In this document: positions 16,872-25,990 of the stretch, piece by piece
Numbering within the stretch: position 1 is the first letter of the stretch
Layout of the letters: the number at the start of each line of letters is the position of its first letter
Origin: CAZSVI01 sp964610205
GTDB lineage: Bacteria; Bacillota; Clostridia; DSM-8532
Assembly (NCBI GenBank): GCA_964610205.1
Contig: CAZSVI010000003.1
Location: 1-63,869 of the forward strand
Length of the DNA: 63,869 bases
Reading direction: 5' to 3'
Program-made: the position numbers and the translations under genes
The notes under the pieces: generated by a model
What the model was told of the DNA's origin: nothing
What the model saw: only the letters and a program-made list of their open reading frames with translations
Databases searched by the model: none

Positions 16872-19667
16872 TTATCGGATCACAGGTATTCCAATAACAA
16901 CCGTGGTTCCTTCATGTTCGCTGCTTAATATGGTAAATTCAAAGTTTGTTGAAAAATATGCGTTTAACCTTGAATATATATTTTTAAGCCCAACCGCTTT
17001 GCTGTTATCATCATGGAAGATTTTCTCCTTCAAGGCTTCCAGTTGTTCCTTTCCCATACCCCTTCCATTATCCTGAACTGTAAAAACAACGCGCTCCCGT
17101 TTTATTTCACCTTTCAGCCAAATACTGACCTTTTCTTCCTTCATTTTAATTCCATGTATTATTGAATTTTCAACCACAGGCTGCAATATCAGTTTTATTG
17201 TTTTAAATTTAAATATACCGGGATCAATTTTCATATCATATTCAAATTTATTTTCCAGCCTCAGTTTCTGAATTCTCAGATATGCCCGTACATGCTCTAT
17301 CTCTTCAATTACGGGGATTAACAATTCCTCTTTGCTGATATTAATCCTGAATAGCTTTGCCAAAGCATTAATCATCTCAATGGCATCATCCATCTCTTTA
17401 AGTTTAATTGACGCACTTACAGCTCCTAATGTATTAAACAGAAAATGTGGATTTATCTGAGCTTGAAGAGCATATAATTCGGCTTCTTTTTGCTTTACGG
17501 TCAGCGTGTTTTCCTTAATTTGGGCTTCATAAACCTGTTCAATCAAATCATGTATTCTTTTTACCATATCATTAAAACTATGAATAAGTATTTGAAATTC
17601 ATCATTTGTATCAAATTCAATCCGTGTTTTGAAATCCCCCTCCGCTACTTTCATTGTGGCATTTTTAAGAATAATCAACGGTTTGGACATGCTTCTCGAG
17701 ATCAGAAGGGACAAAAGTACTGCTATAGCTATTCCAATGAGTAAAATTAATATATTATATAATATCATGTAGTTGGATTGGCTTAACATTTCCTTATATG
17801 ATATTTCCATCACAAGCATTCCATAGTCCAAAACAGGTGTACGGATTACAAAATAGCTCTGTGAATCGATATATTGGAAAGATTCCTTTTCCATTACCAA
17901 CGGAAGGCAATTTCCGATTGAGGTTTTATCCAGTGAGGAAACAATTATATCTTCGTTATTCAGAAGGTAAACCCTCCCCTCATTACCGAAATTAACATTT
18001 TCATACCTGCTTCTTATATCCTTTTCCTCTATGTTAAGCAAAATGAAACCAAGCTGAGATTCCTTTCCGAACGGATTATTTATATCTTTAATTCTTCTAA
18101 GGAGAGGTATCTGAAAATGATTAAAATCTGTTTTCATTACATTTAGAAAAGAGATTTTACTTTCCGGTTCATCAAATAGTTCAATGAACCCAGGCTCAAC
18201 CAACTCTTTTAAATTCACTCTTTCCTTGTAGAGCAAGCTTGAAAAAAGAAATTCCCCCTCCTTGTCGTACAGGGTTATATCATAATTGTTATAGTGGTAA
18301 ATAGCCCATTTATGCAATATATGAGTAAAAGCTTCAATATCTTCAATTTCACGCTTTTCGGCAGCAGAGCTGTTGCTTTTCTTCATTATGCTCTGAATTG
18401 TATCGTTAAACAATAAATATTTTGAAAGCCTGTTTTCGTTTTCAAAGTATAAACCAATATTTTTCGCAATCTTCTCACCGTTTGATATATAAGATTGTGT
18501 TACGTTTGAAAGAACAATATCCGATGAAACCTTCGCCAGTATACCTATAAAAACAATGGATGGAATTATCATAATCATCATATGGTAGAGCAGCAGCTTT
18601 TTGTAATAACTAAGCCCGAATGGTGAACTTTTGTTTTTGTTTCCCTTTTTATTCATACCGGTGTCTTTTCCTGAAAAATTCGCGACTTTTTTTGAGATGA
18701 ATTCAATATTCCGGACAATTTTATTCGATAATATCCATGATGCAATTATGCTGAATATAGAAGAGAAACAAATAAATATTCCGAGGATCAATGCCATAGG
18801 CTTCAGAGTTTCCTGCAAATGATGCTTATCTGTTCTGTAAATAAGGCTCCAGTTCATTTTTTCAAATTCCAGTAAGCAAATATCTTTCTTTGGAAAAAAG
18901 TTTAACAGGTAATACGGACTTTCTCTCTGAGTGGACTGAAGAATAATATCGTAGGATAACACCTGACCTATCAGGCTTTTATTGTCCGACCATACTATTT
19001 TGTTGTTTTTATCGGAAATATAAAAATTATCAACCGACATGCTTTTTAATATTTCCCTGTGATTTACAGCCGCTATAACCATACAGTGGGTGTCCGTGGC
19101 GTCAAGCTCAAAGCCGCGTATATACAAAACATCCGCATAACCCTTTCCCGGCAGGTCATTATCATGCTCTCTCAATATAAACCCTTCGGGACAGGATAAC
19201 ATTTTTTCATCATTCGCATTAAGGTAGTCAATATTGCTGTCTCCATTATTCCATAGTATTGTTACAGCAGGTGTATAAATGATAAGACTGTAAATTTCAT
19301 CCTGGTATTCCATTATGCTTTCCACGAGACTTGATATTCTTCTTTTGGTATTATATTCTGTTATTTGTGAAGGTTCGGAATTGTAGAAATAATCAAACTG
19401 TTCCCTGATTGATTCGTCACTTATCAGAATATAGGCCGTTTTCTCAACTTCTATAAAAGCGTTCTCCATTGCGTTTTTTATCACTTTTAAATCATTCAGG
19501 TTATTTTCTATCAGCTTTCCTTTAAGAATATTTCTTGTTACGGAATATGAAAATATGCCTATTAACGCTATCAATACAGTAATAAGCAAAAATGAAGAGC
19601 ATATGATTTTAAATCGGATGGATATAAAACCTTTTTTAACTTGTTTTTGCATGAAGAATCCCGCCAT
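16872..19667 (-). CDS. Sensor histidine kinase, YesM type, with two tandem sensor modules
   Basis: At 931 residues it is about 330 longer than usual YesM kinases. Order seen: TM1 (about 20-42), first extracellular dCACHE-like region, TM2 (about 290-312, ALILGIFICFSSIFSIIAS), a short cytoplasmic linker rich in Lys/Asn, TM3 (about 360-380, MMIMIIPSIVFIGIL), second extracellular region, TM4 (about 630-652), HAMP (SRSMSKPLIILKNATMKVAE), the His_kinase motif with ALQAQINPHFLFNTLG (histidine near 735), N-box QPVVENSIIHG, and G-box DNGRGMG. The signal is probably an extracellular sugar presented by the binding protein. The start may be ATG 19667 or an ATG five codons later with GCGGGA upstream. The duplicated sensor is discussed as a finding. 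Confidence 0.9.
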   Translation of the reverse strand: MAGFFMQKQVKKGFISIRFKIICSSFLLITVLIALIGIFSYSVTRNILKGKLIENNLNDLKVIKNAMENAFIEVEKTAYILISDESIREQFDYFYNSEPSQITEYNTKRRISSLVESIMEYQDEIYSLIIYTPAVTILWNNGDSNIDYLNANDEKMLSCPEGFILREHDNDLPGKGYADVLYIRGFELDATDTHCMVIAAVNHREILKSMSVDNFYISDKNNKIVWSDNKSLIGQVLSYDIILQSTQRESPYYLLNFFPKKDICLLEFEKMNWSLIYRTDKHHLQETLKPMALILGIFICFSSIFSIIASWILSNKIVRNIEFISKKVANFSGKDTGMNKKGNKNKSSPFGLSYYKKLLLYHMMIMIIPSIVFIGILAKVSSDIVLSNVTQSYISNGEKIAKNIGLYFENENRLSKYLLFNDTIQSIMKKSNSSAAEKREIEDIEAFTHILHKWAIYHYNNYDITLYDKEGEFLFSSLLYKERVNLKELVEPGFIELFDEPESKISFLNVMKTDFNHFQIPLLRRIKDINNPFGKESQLGFILLNIEEKDIRSRYENVNFGNEGRVYLLNNEDIIVSSLDKTSIGNCLPLVMEKESFQYIDSQSYFVIRTPVLDYGMLVMEISYKEMLSQSNYMILYNILILLIGIAIAVLLSLLISRSMSKPLIILKNATMKVAEGDFKTRIEFDTNDEFQILIHSFNDMVKRIHDLIEQVYEAQIKENTLTVKQKEAELYALQAQINPHFLFNTLGAVSASIKLKEMDDAIEMINALAKLFRINISKEELLIPVIEEIEHVRAYLRIQKLRLENKFEYDMKIDPGIFKFKTIKLILQPVVENSIIHGIKMKEEKVSIWLKGEIKRERVVFTVQDNGRGMGKEQLEALKEKIFHDDNSKAVGLKNIYSRLNAYFSTNFEFTILSSEHEGTTVVIGIPVIR

Positions 19668-19741
19668 GAAAATTCATGAACCCCCTATCGCATCAACCGC
19701 GATCCTGAAGACACTATCTGAAGTATACTGATTCCGGGCTT

Positions 19742-20734
19742 CTATGCGGGATTGGAAACCGTGTAATCTATTAGCTCCCGCAAACCCGCCGTTGCAACGC
19801 AACAGACCTTATCCGCCCCTCCATAGTAGACAAATAATTGATTATTCATTACAATATTGCCAACCGCAAAAACAACATCATGCTCAATACCGGATATTTC
19901 ATACTCTTCAGTAGGTTCTAAAATAAACTCCCTCGGCCGGGCTATTATCCTGCGGGGATCTTCCAAATCCAGAAGCATTACACCCTGGCGATATATCCTT
20001 TTCTTATCCACACCATGATATAAAACAAGCCATCCTCTGTCTGTCTTAATCGGTGGCGCACTTCCGCCTATTTTTTCACTCTGCCATTCAAACTCAGGTC
20101 TGGCCAGCAATATGTCATCCTTCCAGTTTATTAAATCTTCTGAAAAAGCCATCCATATCCCAGGTTTCATACTTCCATACGCATGTCCCACCCATTCGGA
20201 GGGCCTGTGAAGCATAATATACCGCCCTCCGATTTTTCCCGGAAACAGAATCGCATCCCTGTCATCAACATCATCCCGAGTAATGGGACCAAGACTGTCA
20301 TAATGTATCATATCTCTGGTTCTCAGCAAACCAGTTCTTGTAAGATTTCTCTTCAGGCTCAAAGGAGCCGCATCCGGATATACCGGTTTGTTTCCGGTTA
20401 TAAAGGCAGTATATGGATTGGCTCTGCATGCATAAGTTACGTAAATATGCCCTTCCATCTCCACAATTCTCGGATCTTCCGCGCACCCTGAATCGAACCC
20501 ACTGCAAGGGGTATAAATCGGATTATCGGAATACCGGGTAAAACGATATCCATCTTCGCTGGTCGCAAGACCTAAATATATACGATAAGTTTCTGTTTCC
20601 CCCGATGCTCGGTATAAAAGATAAACCTTACCCTCTTTATAAACGGCTCCCGGATTACATACAGCGAATCCTTCCCAATCCGAGCCGGGTTTGGGCCTTA
20701 GAATTGGGTTTTTTACCCACTTCTTTAATCTCAT
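19742..20734 (-). CDS. Glycoside hydrolase family 130 phosphorylase (beta-mannoside type)
   Basis: This 330-residue five-bladed propeller enzyme contains NPGAVYKEGKVYLLYRASGE, SGCAEDPRIVEMEGHIYVTY with the likely catalytic aspartate, DDRDAILFPGKIGGRYIMLHRPS, and IGGSAPPIKTDRGWLVLYHGVD. These are typical of GH130 enzymes, which phosphorolyse beta-mannosidic linkages to give mannose 1-phosphate. There is no signal peptide, so it acts in the cytoplasm on imported oligosaccharide. It lies between the binding-protein gene and the kinase gene, in the same direction. The precise linkage (1,2-, 1,3- or 1,4-mannobiose, or mannosyl-glucose) cannot be read here. Confidence 0.88.
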   Translation of the reverse strand: MRLKKWVKNPILRPKPGSDWEGFAVCNPGAVYKEGKVYLLYRASGETETYRIYLGLATSEDGYRFTRYSDNPIYTPCSGFDSGCAEDPRIVEMEGHIYVTYACRANPYTAFITGNKPVYPDAAPLSLKRNLTRTGLLRTRDMIHYDSLGPITRDDVDDRDAILFPGKIGGRYIMLHRPSEWVGHAYGSMKPGIWMAFSEDLINWKDDILLARPEFEWQSEKIGGSAPPIKTDRGWLVLYHGVDKKRIYRQGVMLLDLEDPRRIIARPREFILEPTEEYEISGIEHDVVFAVGNIVMNNQLFVYYGGADKVCCVATAGLRELIDYTVSNPA

Positions 20735-20821
20735 TATAAACCTCCGGCCTCAATTTCTCAAGTCTTCTTTTTTGCTTACTGCAAGTCAATTTCCATTAAC
20801 GAAGATAAAACGGCTCAACGC

Positions 20822-22441
20822 TTATTTTAAACCCAGCCGTATTCTTTTCTCATTGTAGGCTTTTGTCCAGTAAGCCTCCAATTTGCTGATTCCTATTTTT
20901 TCAAGTTCAATCAGCATTTCACGGTATAAGCCTTCAAGGTCTGCTTCGTCTTTTGCTGACATTATCATTCGGGGATAATAATTCTGCCAGAATAGGGTGT
21001 ATCCTTTTGCAAGAATTTTATTCTCTTCAGACTGCGACGGAGGATTTATTCCTGTTGTTGCCGTACTGTCCCAGGCGTTTTCTTTTGCTATCTCCCAGTT
21101 CTTCCGATATTGCTCATCATAAAGTTCCATATTTTTATCCTGGTAGTTCATGTTTTTAAACCATGCGTATAAGTCGATACCGGACTCAATTTTATAGCTT
21201 TCAACATCACCGGAATTCAAAAAGCCGTCAATTACCTCCTGTGAACGCAAAATTTTTCCGTTTTCTATTCTGTAATGATTATTTTCAATACCGTAGATCG
21301 TCAGCATCTGACCTTCGCTGCTTAACATAAAATCAGCTAATTGTATGGCTCTTTCGGGGTATTGGCATTTGCTTGTGATCATAGATACATTCCAACCCGC
21401 TTTTGATTCGGCACACATGGTTACTTTTGTGACATCTTCGGCCTTTGGAGTACCAATAACGATATATCGTGAATTTTCCATGCCATTTCTCTTCAGGCTG
21501 TCGTTTGCAATATCAAACTGCCAGAACGCCCAGAGATTCATTATGGCATATCTTCCATTATTCATTTTTTCATCCACCTGGAATTGCTGCTGCGTAAACA
21601 ATTCAGAATCCATAAGCCCTTCCCTGTAAAGTCTTCCTGCAAATTTTAAGGCTTCTATCATTTTGGGATGTTTATAAAAGGATACAATGCTCTCATTATC
21701 TTCGGAAACAGCAAATTCGTAATAGGATTTTATACCCCAGAACCCACCTACAGTACCGATGTTTAACGCATCTGACCACATTCCATACGGAATGACATCT
21801 TTTTGGTCCAGTGATTTAAAGTTCAAATCACCGACAGATTTGATCAGGTTATAATAGTCATCGGTAGTTTTAATAACTGGAGAGCCCAGAGCTTTATAAA
21901 TGTCCTCCCTTATTTGAACGGAAGCACCATTTGCAACCTCCTCGCGAAAAGAATTCGGAAGCAGATACAGTTTGTTATCATCCAGGCTTCTTAAACCGTT
22001 TAATATGTCAACAGGCACATTACTTAGGATATCAGGCGCTTTATCCGCAACAAGCTCATCGAGAGGTATTATGCTTTTACTGGATATAAGCTTTTCTATT
22101 ATATCTCCATAGTCTGACCATATCATATCAGGCAGTTCTCCTGAAGCTATCATAAGATTCATTTTGTTTACCGGATCACTTACCGCACTGTCCCTTTTTA
22201 TCGTTATTCCCGTTCTTTTGAAAATCTCCGCCGATACGGGATCATCTCCCCACTCTCCCAGTGCATCCAGTCGGTCGTAATTCCAGAATACATGCAAAGT
22301 TACAGGACTGCCTCCATATTTTTCATCCCCCAGATACTGCTCCTTTTTCGATGACTCAACCTTTTTTCCACAAGCGGCAACAGATAAAATTAATATTAAT
22401 ACGCTCATAATTCCGCATAGGATTCTTAATAGTCCCCTCAT
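20822..22441 (-). CDS. Extracellular sugar-binding lipoprotein of an ABC importer
   Basis: This is a family 1 solute-binding protein of the large LplA/YtcQ type, 539 residues. It has a signal peptide and lipobox (LSVAAC, cysteine near residue 24) and the characteristic early stretch PVTLHVFWNYDRLDALGEWGD, then GELPDMIWSDYGDIIEKLI. The open frame can begin at 22462, but only the ATG at 22441 has a ribosome binding site (GGGGTGAAG, 22445-22453). It supplies oligosaccharides to the two permeases encoded immediately upstream and may also present ligand to the YesM kinase. Large proteins of this class commonly bind complex plant or host glycans. Confidence 0.88.
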   Translation of the reverse strand: MRGLLRILCGIMSVLILILSVAACGKKVESSKKEQYLGDEKYGGSPVTLHVFWNYDRLDALGEWGDDPVSAEIFKRTGITIKRDSAVSDPVNKMNLMIASGELPDMIWSDYGDIIEKLISSKSIIPLDELVADKAPDILSNVPVDILNGLRSLDDNKLYLLPNSFREEVANGASVQIREDIYKALGSPVIKTTDDYYNLIKSVGDLNFKSLDQKDVIPYGMWSDALNIGTVGGFWGIKSYYEFAVSEDNESIVSFYKHPKMIEALKFAGRLYREGLMDSELFTQQQFQVDEKMNNGRYAIMNLWAFWQFDIANDSLKRNGMENSRYIVIGTPKAEDVTKVTMCAESKAGWNVSMITSKCQYPERAIQLADFMLSSEGQMLTIYGIENNHYRIENGKILRSQEVIDGFLNSGDVESYKIESGIDLYAWFKNMNYQDKNMELYDEQYRKNWEIAKENAWDSTATTGINPPSQSEENKILAKGYTLFWQNYYPRMIMSAKDEADLEGLYREMLIELEKIGISKLEAYWTKAYNEKRIRLGLK

Positions 22442-22611
22442 TAACTTCACCCCACATTTCAAATCTTTCAGCTGTTTGTTTTCACTATCATTTTATTATT
22501 CCTTACAATAACGGAAGCAACTGTGTCCCATCTTTCAGCCTTGTTATATATTTCGGATGAATAAGAGTAATATATTTGTAACCTGATCCGCAATACTATG
22601 TTTATAACAAT

Positions 22612-23499
22612 TCAACCTTTTATCGCCCCCAGCATTACACCTTTGACGAAATATTTCTGTAAAAACGGGTAAACAAGAATCATTGGCAGTGATGTGACCA
22701 CAGCAGCCGTCATTAATATGGCATGCGGCGTTATTGTTGATACTGTTCTGCCCATTCTTGGCTGTGTATAAGAAGCCGGTGTCATCTGGTTGATTAACCT
22801 GTATACCGTATTCTGAATCGGCTGCAGGCTTAATTTGCTTGCATATATAAGAGCAGTTGTAAAATCATTCCAATGCCATACCGCAAAGTAAAGCGCGATT
22901 GTTGCAATAACAGGTTTTGACAACGGTACAACAATTGTTACGAAGGTTCTTACTTCATTACTTCCGTCTATTGATGCCGCTTCTTCAATCTCCGCCGGAA
23001 AATGACTGAAAAACGACTTCATCACAATAATGTAAAACGGCTGAACCAGAAAAAGCAGTATGAATACCGCAAAGGTATCATAAAGTCCAAGAAATCTTAC
23101 TACCATAAAGGTTGGAATCAACCCTCCTGAAAAATACATTGGGACTAATGCGTAGTACACAAATCCTTTTACTCCCGGAAGTTTTTTTCTCGATAACCCA
23201 TAGGCCAGCATCCCTGAGACAATCATGCTTGCCGTTGTTCCAACCAGTGTTTTTATTACAGTGAACCGGTATGATTTTAAAATATTAATTTCCATATACT
23301 TTTGATTGAAAAGAGCCTGAAAATTTTCTATCGTAAATACGCGGGGCCAAAAATAAACGCCGCCTCTTGCCGAATCCATCCCCTGATTGAGAGAGTGAAC
23401 AACGATATAATAAAACGGATATAGTGTAATTATGACAACAGCTATAACAAGAATATGATTTATTGCATTGAATATTTTTTCACCGACAGAAAATTTCAT
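22612..23499 (-). CDS. Carbohydrate ABC transporter permease, LplC type
   Basis: The 295-residue protein has six membrane helices and begins with KIFNAINHILVIAVVIITLY, then PFYYIVVHSLNQGMDSARGG, where the periplasm-facing loop of LplC-like permeases lies. The EAA motif is EEAASIDGSNEVRTFVTIV at about residue 185. It ends in YFVKGVMLGAIKG, the standard C-terminus of the family. It starts 17 bases after the stop of the LplB-like gene and pairs with it. The ATPase subunit is not encoded nearby. Confidence 0.92.
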   Translation of the reverse strand: MKFSVGEKIFNAINHILVIAVVIITLYPFYYIVVHSLNQGMDSARGGVYFWPRVFTIENFQALFNQKYMEINILKSYRFTVIKTLVGTTASMIVSGMLAYGLSRKKLPGVKGFVYYALVPMYFSGGLIPTFMVVRFLGLYDTFAVFILLFLVQPFYIIVMKSFFSHFPAEIEEAASIDGSNEVRTFVTIVVPLSKPVIATIALYFAVWHWNDFTTALIYASKLSLQPIQNTVYRLINQMTPASYTQPRMGRTVSTITPHAILMTAAVVTSLPMILVYPFLQKYFVKGVMLGAIKG

Positions 23500-23516
23500 A
23501 CCGTCACTCTTTTCCT

Positions 23517-24449
23517 TTATAATAAAGAAGCATCTGCGTTAATCTTTTTTACCGATGTATTTGACAGAAAAACAAGGCTCACTGAAATGATACTCTTGAA
23601 TATACCAATCGCGGAAGCATAAGAGTATAAACCGTGTTTTAATCCCTGCTGGTATACAAATACATCCAGGACATCGGAATACTCCCGGATTACATCATTT
23701 CTTAAAACCATAATCTGATTGAATAAATCTGTAGCGTTGGCGTTTACAATATTGCCTATATTTAATACAAGCATGATGGCAATTGCAGGAGTAATGCCGG
23801 GCAATGTGATACTGACTATCTGCCTGAATTTGCCCGCCCCATCAACAATCGATGATTCATATAGTTCTTTGTCTATCATTGCCATAACCGCAAGGTAAAA
23901 AATCGTGTTCCATCCTAACTCCCTCCATATATCTGATATAATCAGAATAGGCCAGAACGCTTCTCCTTTTGCGGCGAAATGAACAGGTGTGTCAACAATT
24001 CCTATTTTCATTAGAATTTCATTTAGCGGTCCGCCATCAACAGATAAAAAAGAAAGTATAATAGCTCCAATTGTTGCCCATGACACAAAGTGCGGCAGAT
24101 ACGAAGCAGTTTGCGAGATCTTTTTAAATGAGCCTTCCTTCAGTTCATTCAGAAAAAGGGAAAACACAATAGGAGCAGGAAATGAAAAAATAATCCTAAG
24201 AATACCTATTGACAAAGTCGATTTCATTGTCATAGAAAAATCGTTACTGTTAAAAAAGTCGAGAAAATTCGTCAATCCTGCCCATTCACTTTTAAAAAAA
24301 CCGGCAGCAATTGAAAAATTCTGGAATGCCATTATCATTCCGTACAGTGGAAGATAGGAGAAACAAAAGTAGGCTATCAAACCGGGAAGCATCATAAGAT
24401 ATATATATTTGTGTGATAAAATCCTTCTTAACTGATTTCCTTTTTTCAT
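23517..24449 (-). CDS. Carbohydrate ABC transporter permease, LplB type
   Basis: The 310-residue permease starts KYIYLMMLPGLIAYFCFSYL, followed by PLYGMIMAFQNFS. The EAA-like loop appears as YESSIVDGAGKFRQIVSIT near residue 205, in which the usual E-A-A is replaced by E-S-S, a tolerated variant. The ribosome binding site GAGGG lies seven bases before ATG 24449. It forms the translocation channel with the next gene product. The 193-base gap upstream (24450-24642) has AT-rich candidate promoter elements but none I would assign. Confidence 0.9.
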   Translation of the reverse strand: MKKGNQLRRILSHKYIYLMMLPGLIAYFCFSYLPLYGMIMAFQNFSIAAGFFKSEWAGLTNFLDFFNSNDFSMTMKSTLSIGILRIIFSFPAPIVFSLFLNELKEGSFKKISQTASYLPHFVSWATIGAIILSFLSVDGGPLNEILMKIGIVDTPVHFAAKGEAFWPILIISDIWRELGWNTIFYLAVMAMIDKELYESSIVDGAGKFRQIVSITLPGITPAIAIMLVLNIGNIVNANATDLFNQIMVLRNDVIREYSDVLDVFVYQQGLKHGLYSYASAIGIFKSIISVSLVFLSNTSVKKINADASLL

Positions 24450-24642
24450 TATAAAACCCTCATTTGTCTTTATACCTGTTGTTTATCTTGATTATAAACC
24501 CATTTAATAGGTTGATATACTAAGATAAAATTAATATACGGGGGATTTTTTATCTATAATAACCTAACAGCCTAATCATAGTATAAGTATAGATCCTGTC
24601 CGCCGCGCTGTTAAGTGACATACGTAAATAAAAGCATACGGA

Positions 24643-25866
24643 TTATTTATATTTAACTGTATTTTTCCGTGACAAATATTTTTCGGTTATTTCTTGCATA
24701 GTGTTATCATTTAAAGGTTGTATCCCTTTAAAATCCTCAATGAAATTCTGTGTCATAATAGCTCTTTCATATCCGTTTTCCATATCCGGCTCTATATGGG
24801 TTGACTCATTCCAATCATTGAACGTGGCTACAAGTACCAAATCATATTGATCCTTATTGTCCAAAACAGCCTTTATCGACTGCTCATAGGAATTCTTCCA
24901 GTTCAGATTAATAATTCTCTGCCTGCCTGTATCCCATCCCCATATCTTTGCATCGTTAAAACCGGGGTATACAATGCCAACAGGAATCCTGCCCTCGGAT
25001 TTTGTCTTCCACTGGAGGGGATACCGGTTAATCTTCCGGCAAAATGTATATATTTCCGTTTCATCTGCGAATGCAATTTCATCCTGGTATAATTCCCAAT
25101 GAAACATGCCCGAAAAAAATCCGCTGTTTTTAAGGTATGAATCGGAAGCGTTATCGCCAATGTAAACCGGATCATAGCCCTTCTCGCGGACATAATGCTG
25201 AATCCTGTCCCATTCACTGTTTTCCAGGCCAATCCAATTTGCTCCGAACAATGAAATTACGGTCCTGTCTCCTAATTTAAATATCGCCACGCTTTTCCCG
25301 TACCGTTCAAAAATATGAACAATATCCTGGGCTATGGCCAATATTCTTTCCTCTCTGCTGTTGTGGGCTATCCAATTGAACATGTGTATTTTCGGTTCAT
25401 AAAGAAAAGACACCCGTATCTTTTTCTTTTCAGCCAGCCGGATTAAAGCTTCCGTGGTTTTCAGATAATCTTCTTCGAGATCCGCATAATAGTTGATCTG
25501 TATTACATCAATTCCCATAGCCTTTATGATATCCACATGATACTCTAAGACATCGGTATCTGTCGAATCGTATGCGCCTATTCCGGGATAAAAAACAGAG
25601 GCAATCTGTCTTCTTCCATTTTGAAGAATAGTATCCGGACGTGAATCCTCCCCACCATACTCCCATGCTTTTAAATATTCCCAGTTGTGCCAGCTGCCGC
25701 TTCTTCCGAAACCCGGTATGTAAGTGACCATTACTATTTTTTCACCCAGTTCATCAAATTTATTACCTGTCTTTGATTTGCCCCTTGCAGTTAAGATAAT
25801 AATAATCGCAACAATCGAGCAGATCAAAAAAAGGATAAAAAGGCCTGAAGGAAACCTGTTTTTCAT
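24643..25866 (-). CDS. GH99-like membrane-anchored or secreted glycosidase
   Basis: The 407-residue protein has an N-terminal hydrophobic anchor (about residues 8-28), then a single TIM-barrel-like domain. It contains IASVFYPGIGAYDSTDTDV, EYHVDIIKAMGIDVIQINYY, VSFLYEPKI, and near residue 355 FNDWNESTHIEP, which matches the acidic catalytic region of GH99 and GH99-like (WbsX) enzymes (N-E/D-W-x-E-x-T-x-I-E-P). GH99 enzymes cleave alpha-mannosidic linkages internally (endo-1,2-alpha-mannosidase/mannanase). With a GH130 phosphorylase and a dedicated importer nearby, a surface enzyme trimming mannose-containing glycans is a fair inference. Ribosome binding site GAGGTAAG precedes ATG 25866. Confidence 0.7.
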   Translation of the reverse strand: MKNRFPSGLFILFLICSIVAIIIILTARGKSKTGNKFDELGEKIVMVTYIPGFGRSGSWHNWEYLKAWEYGGEDSRPDTILQNGRRQIASVFYPGIGAYDSTDTDVLEYHVDIIKAMGIDVIQINYYADLEEDYLKTTEALIRLAEKKKIRVSFLYEPKIHMFNWIAHNSREERILAIAQDIVHIFERYGKSVAIFKLGDRTVISLFGANWIGLENSEWDRIQHYVREKGYDPVYIGDNASDSYLKNSGFFSGMFHWELYQDEIAFADETEIYTFCRKINRYPLQWKTKSEGRIPVGIVYPGFNDAKIWGWDTGRQRIINLNWKNSYEQSIKAVLDNKDQYDLVLVATFNDWNESTHIEPDMENGYERAIMTQNFIEDFKGIQPLNDNTMQEITEKYLSRKNTVKYK

Positions 25867-25889
25867 AATACTCTTACCTCATTAATTCA

Positions 25890-25932
25890 AACGCTTGCGC
25901 GTTTTGGGTGCAATGCGCCGCAGGCGTTTGAT
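25890..25932. repeat. Dispersed GC-rich imperfect palindrome, copy 1
   Basis: Between the lipoprotein and GH99 genes, CAAACGC...GCGTTTG arms flank GCGCG-TTTTGGGTGCAATGCGCC. Bases 25901-25932 agree at 29 of 32 positions, by my count, with the reverse complement of 63212-63243, 37 kb away. No coding potential is seen. Confidence 0.55.
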
Positions 25933-25942
25933 AAAAACATGA

Positions 25943-25974
25943 TTACCAGCCGATAACACTCTACCGGCTGGTAA
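25943..25974 (-). terminator. Hairpin after the triple-repeat lipoprotein gene
   Basis: TTACCAGCCG and CGGCTGGTAA form a perfect ten-pair stem with a 12-base loop, 16 bases after the lipoprotein stop codon. A short T-run follows on the minus strand after a few bases. It is probably a leaky terminator or a stabilising 3' structure. Confidence 0.6.
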
Positions 25975-25990
25975 ATCCATACACAACAGT

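Noticed and set aside
20482..20500. A GAATCGAACCC string resembling a tRNA T-arm
   Set aside because: It lies inside the GH130 coding region, and no acceptor, D or anticodon stem can be formed around it.
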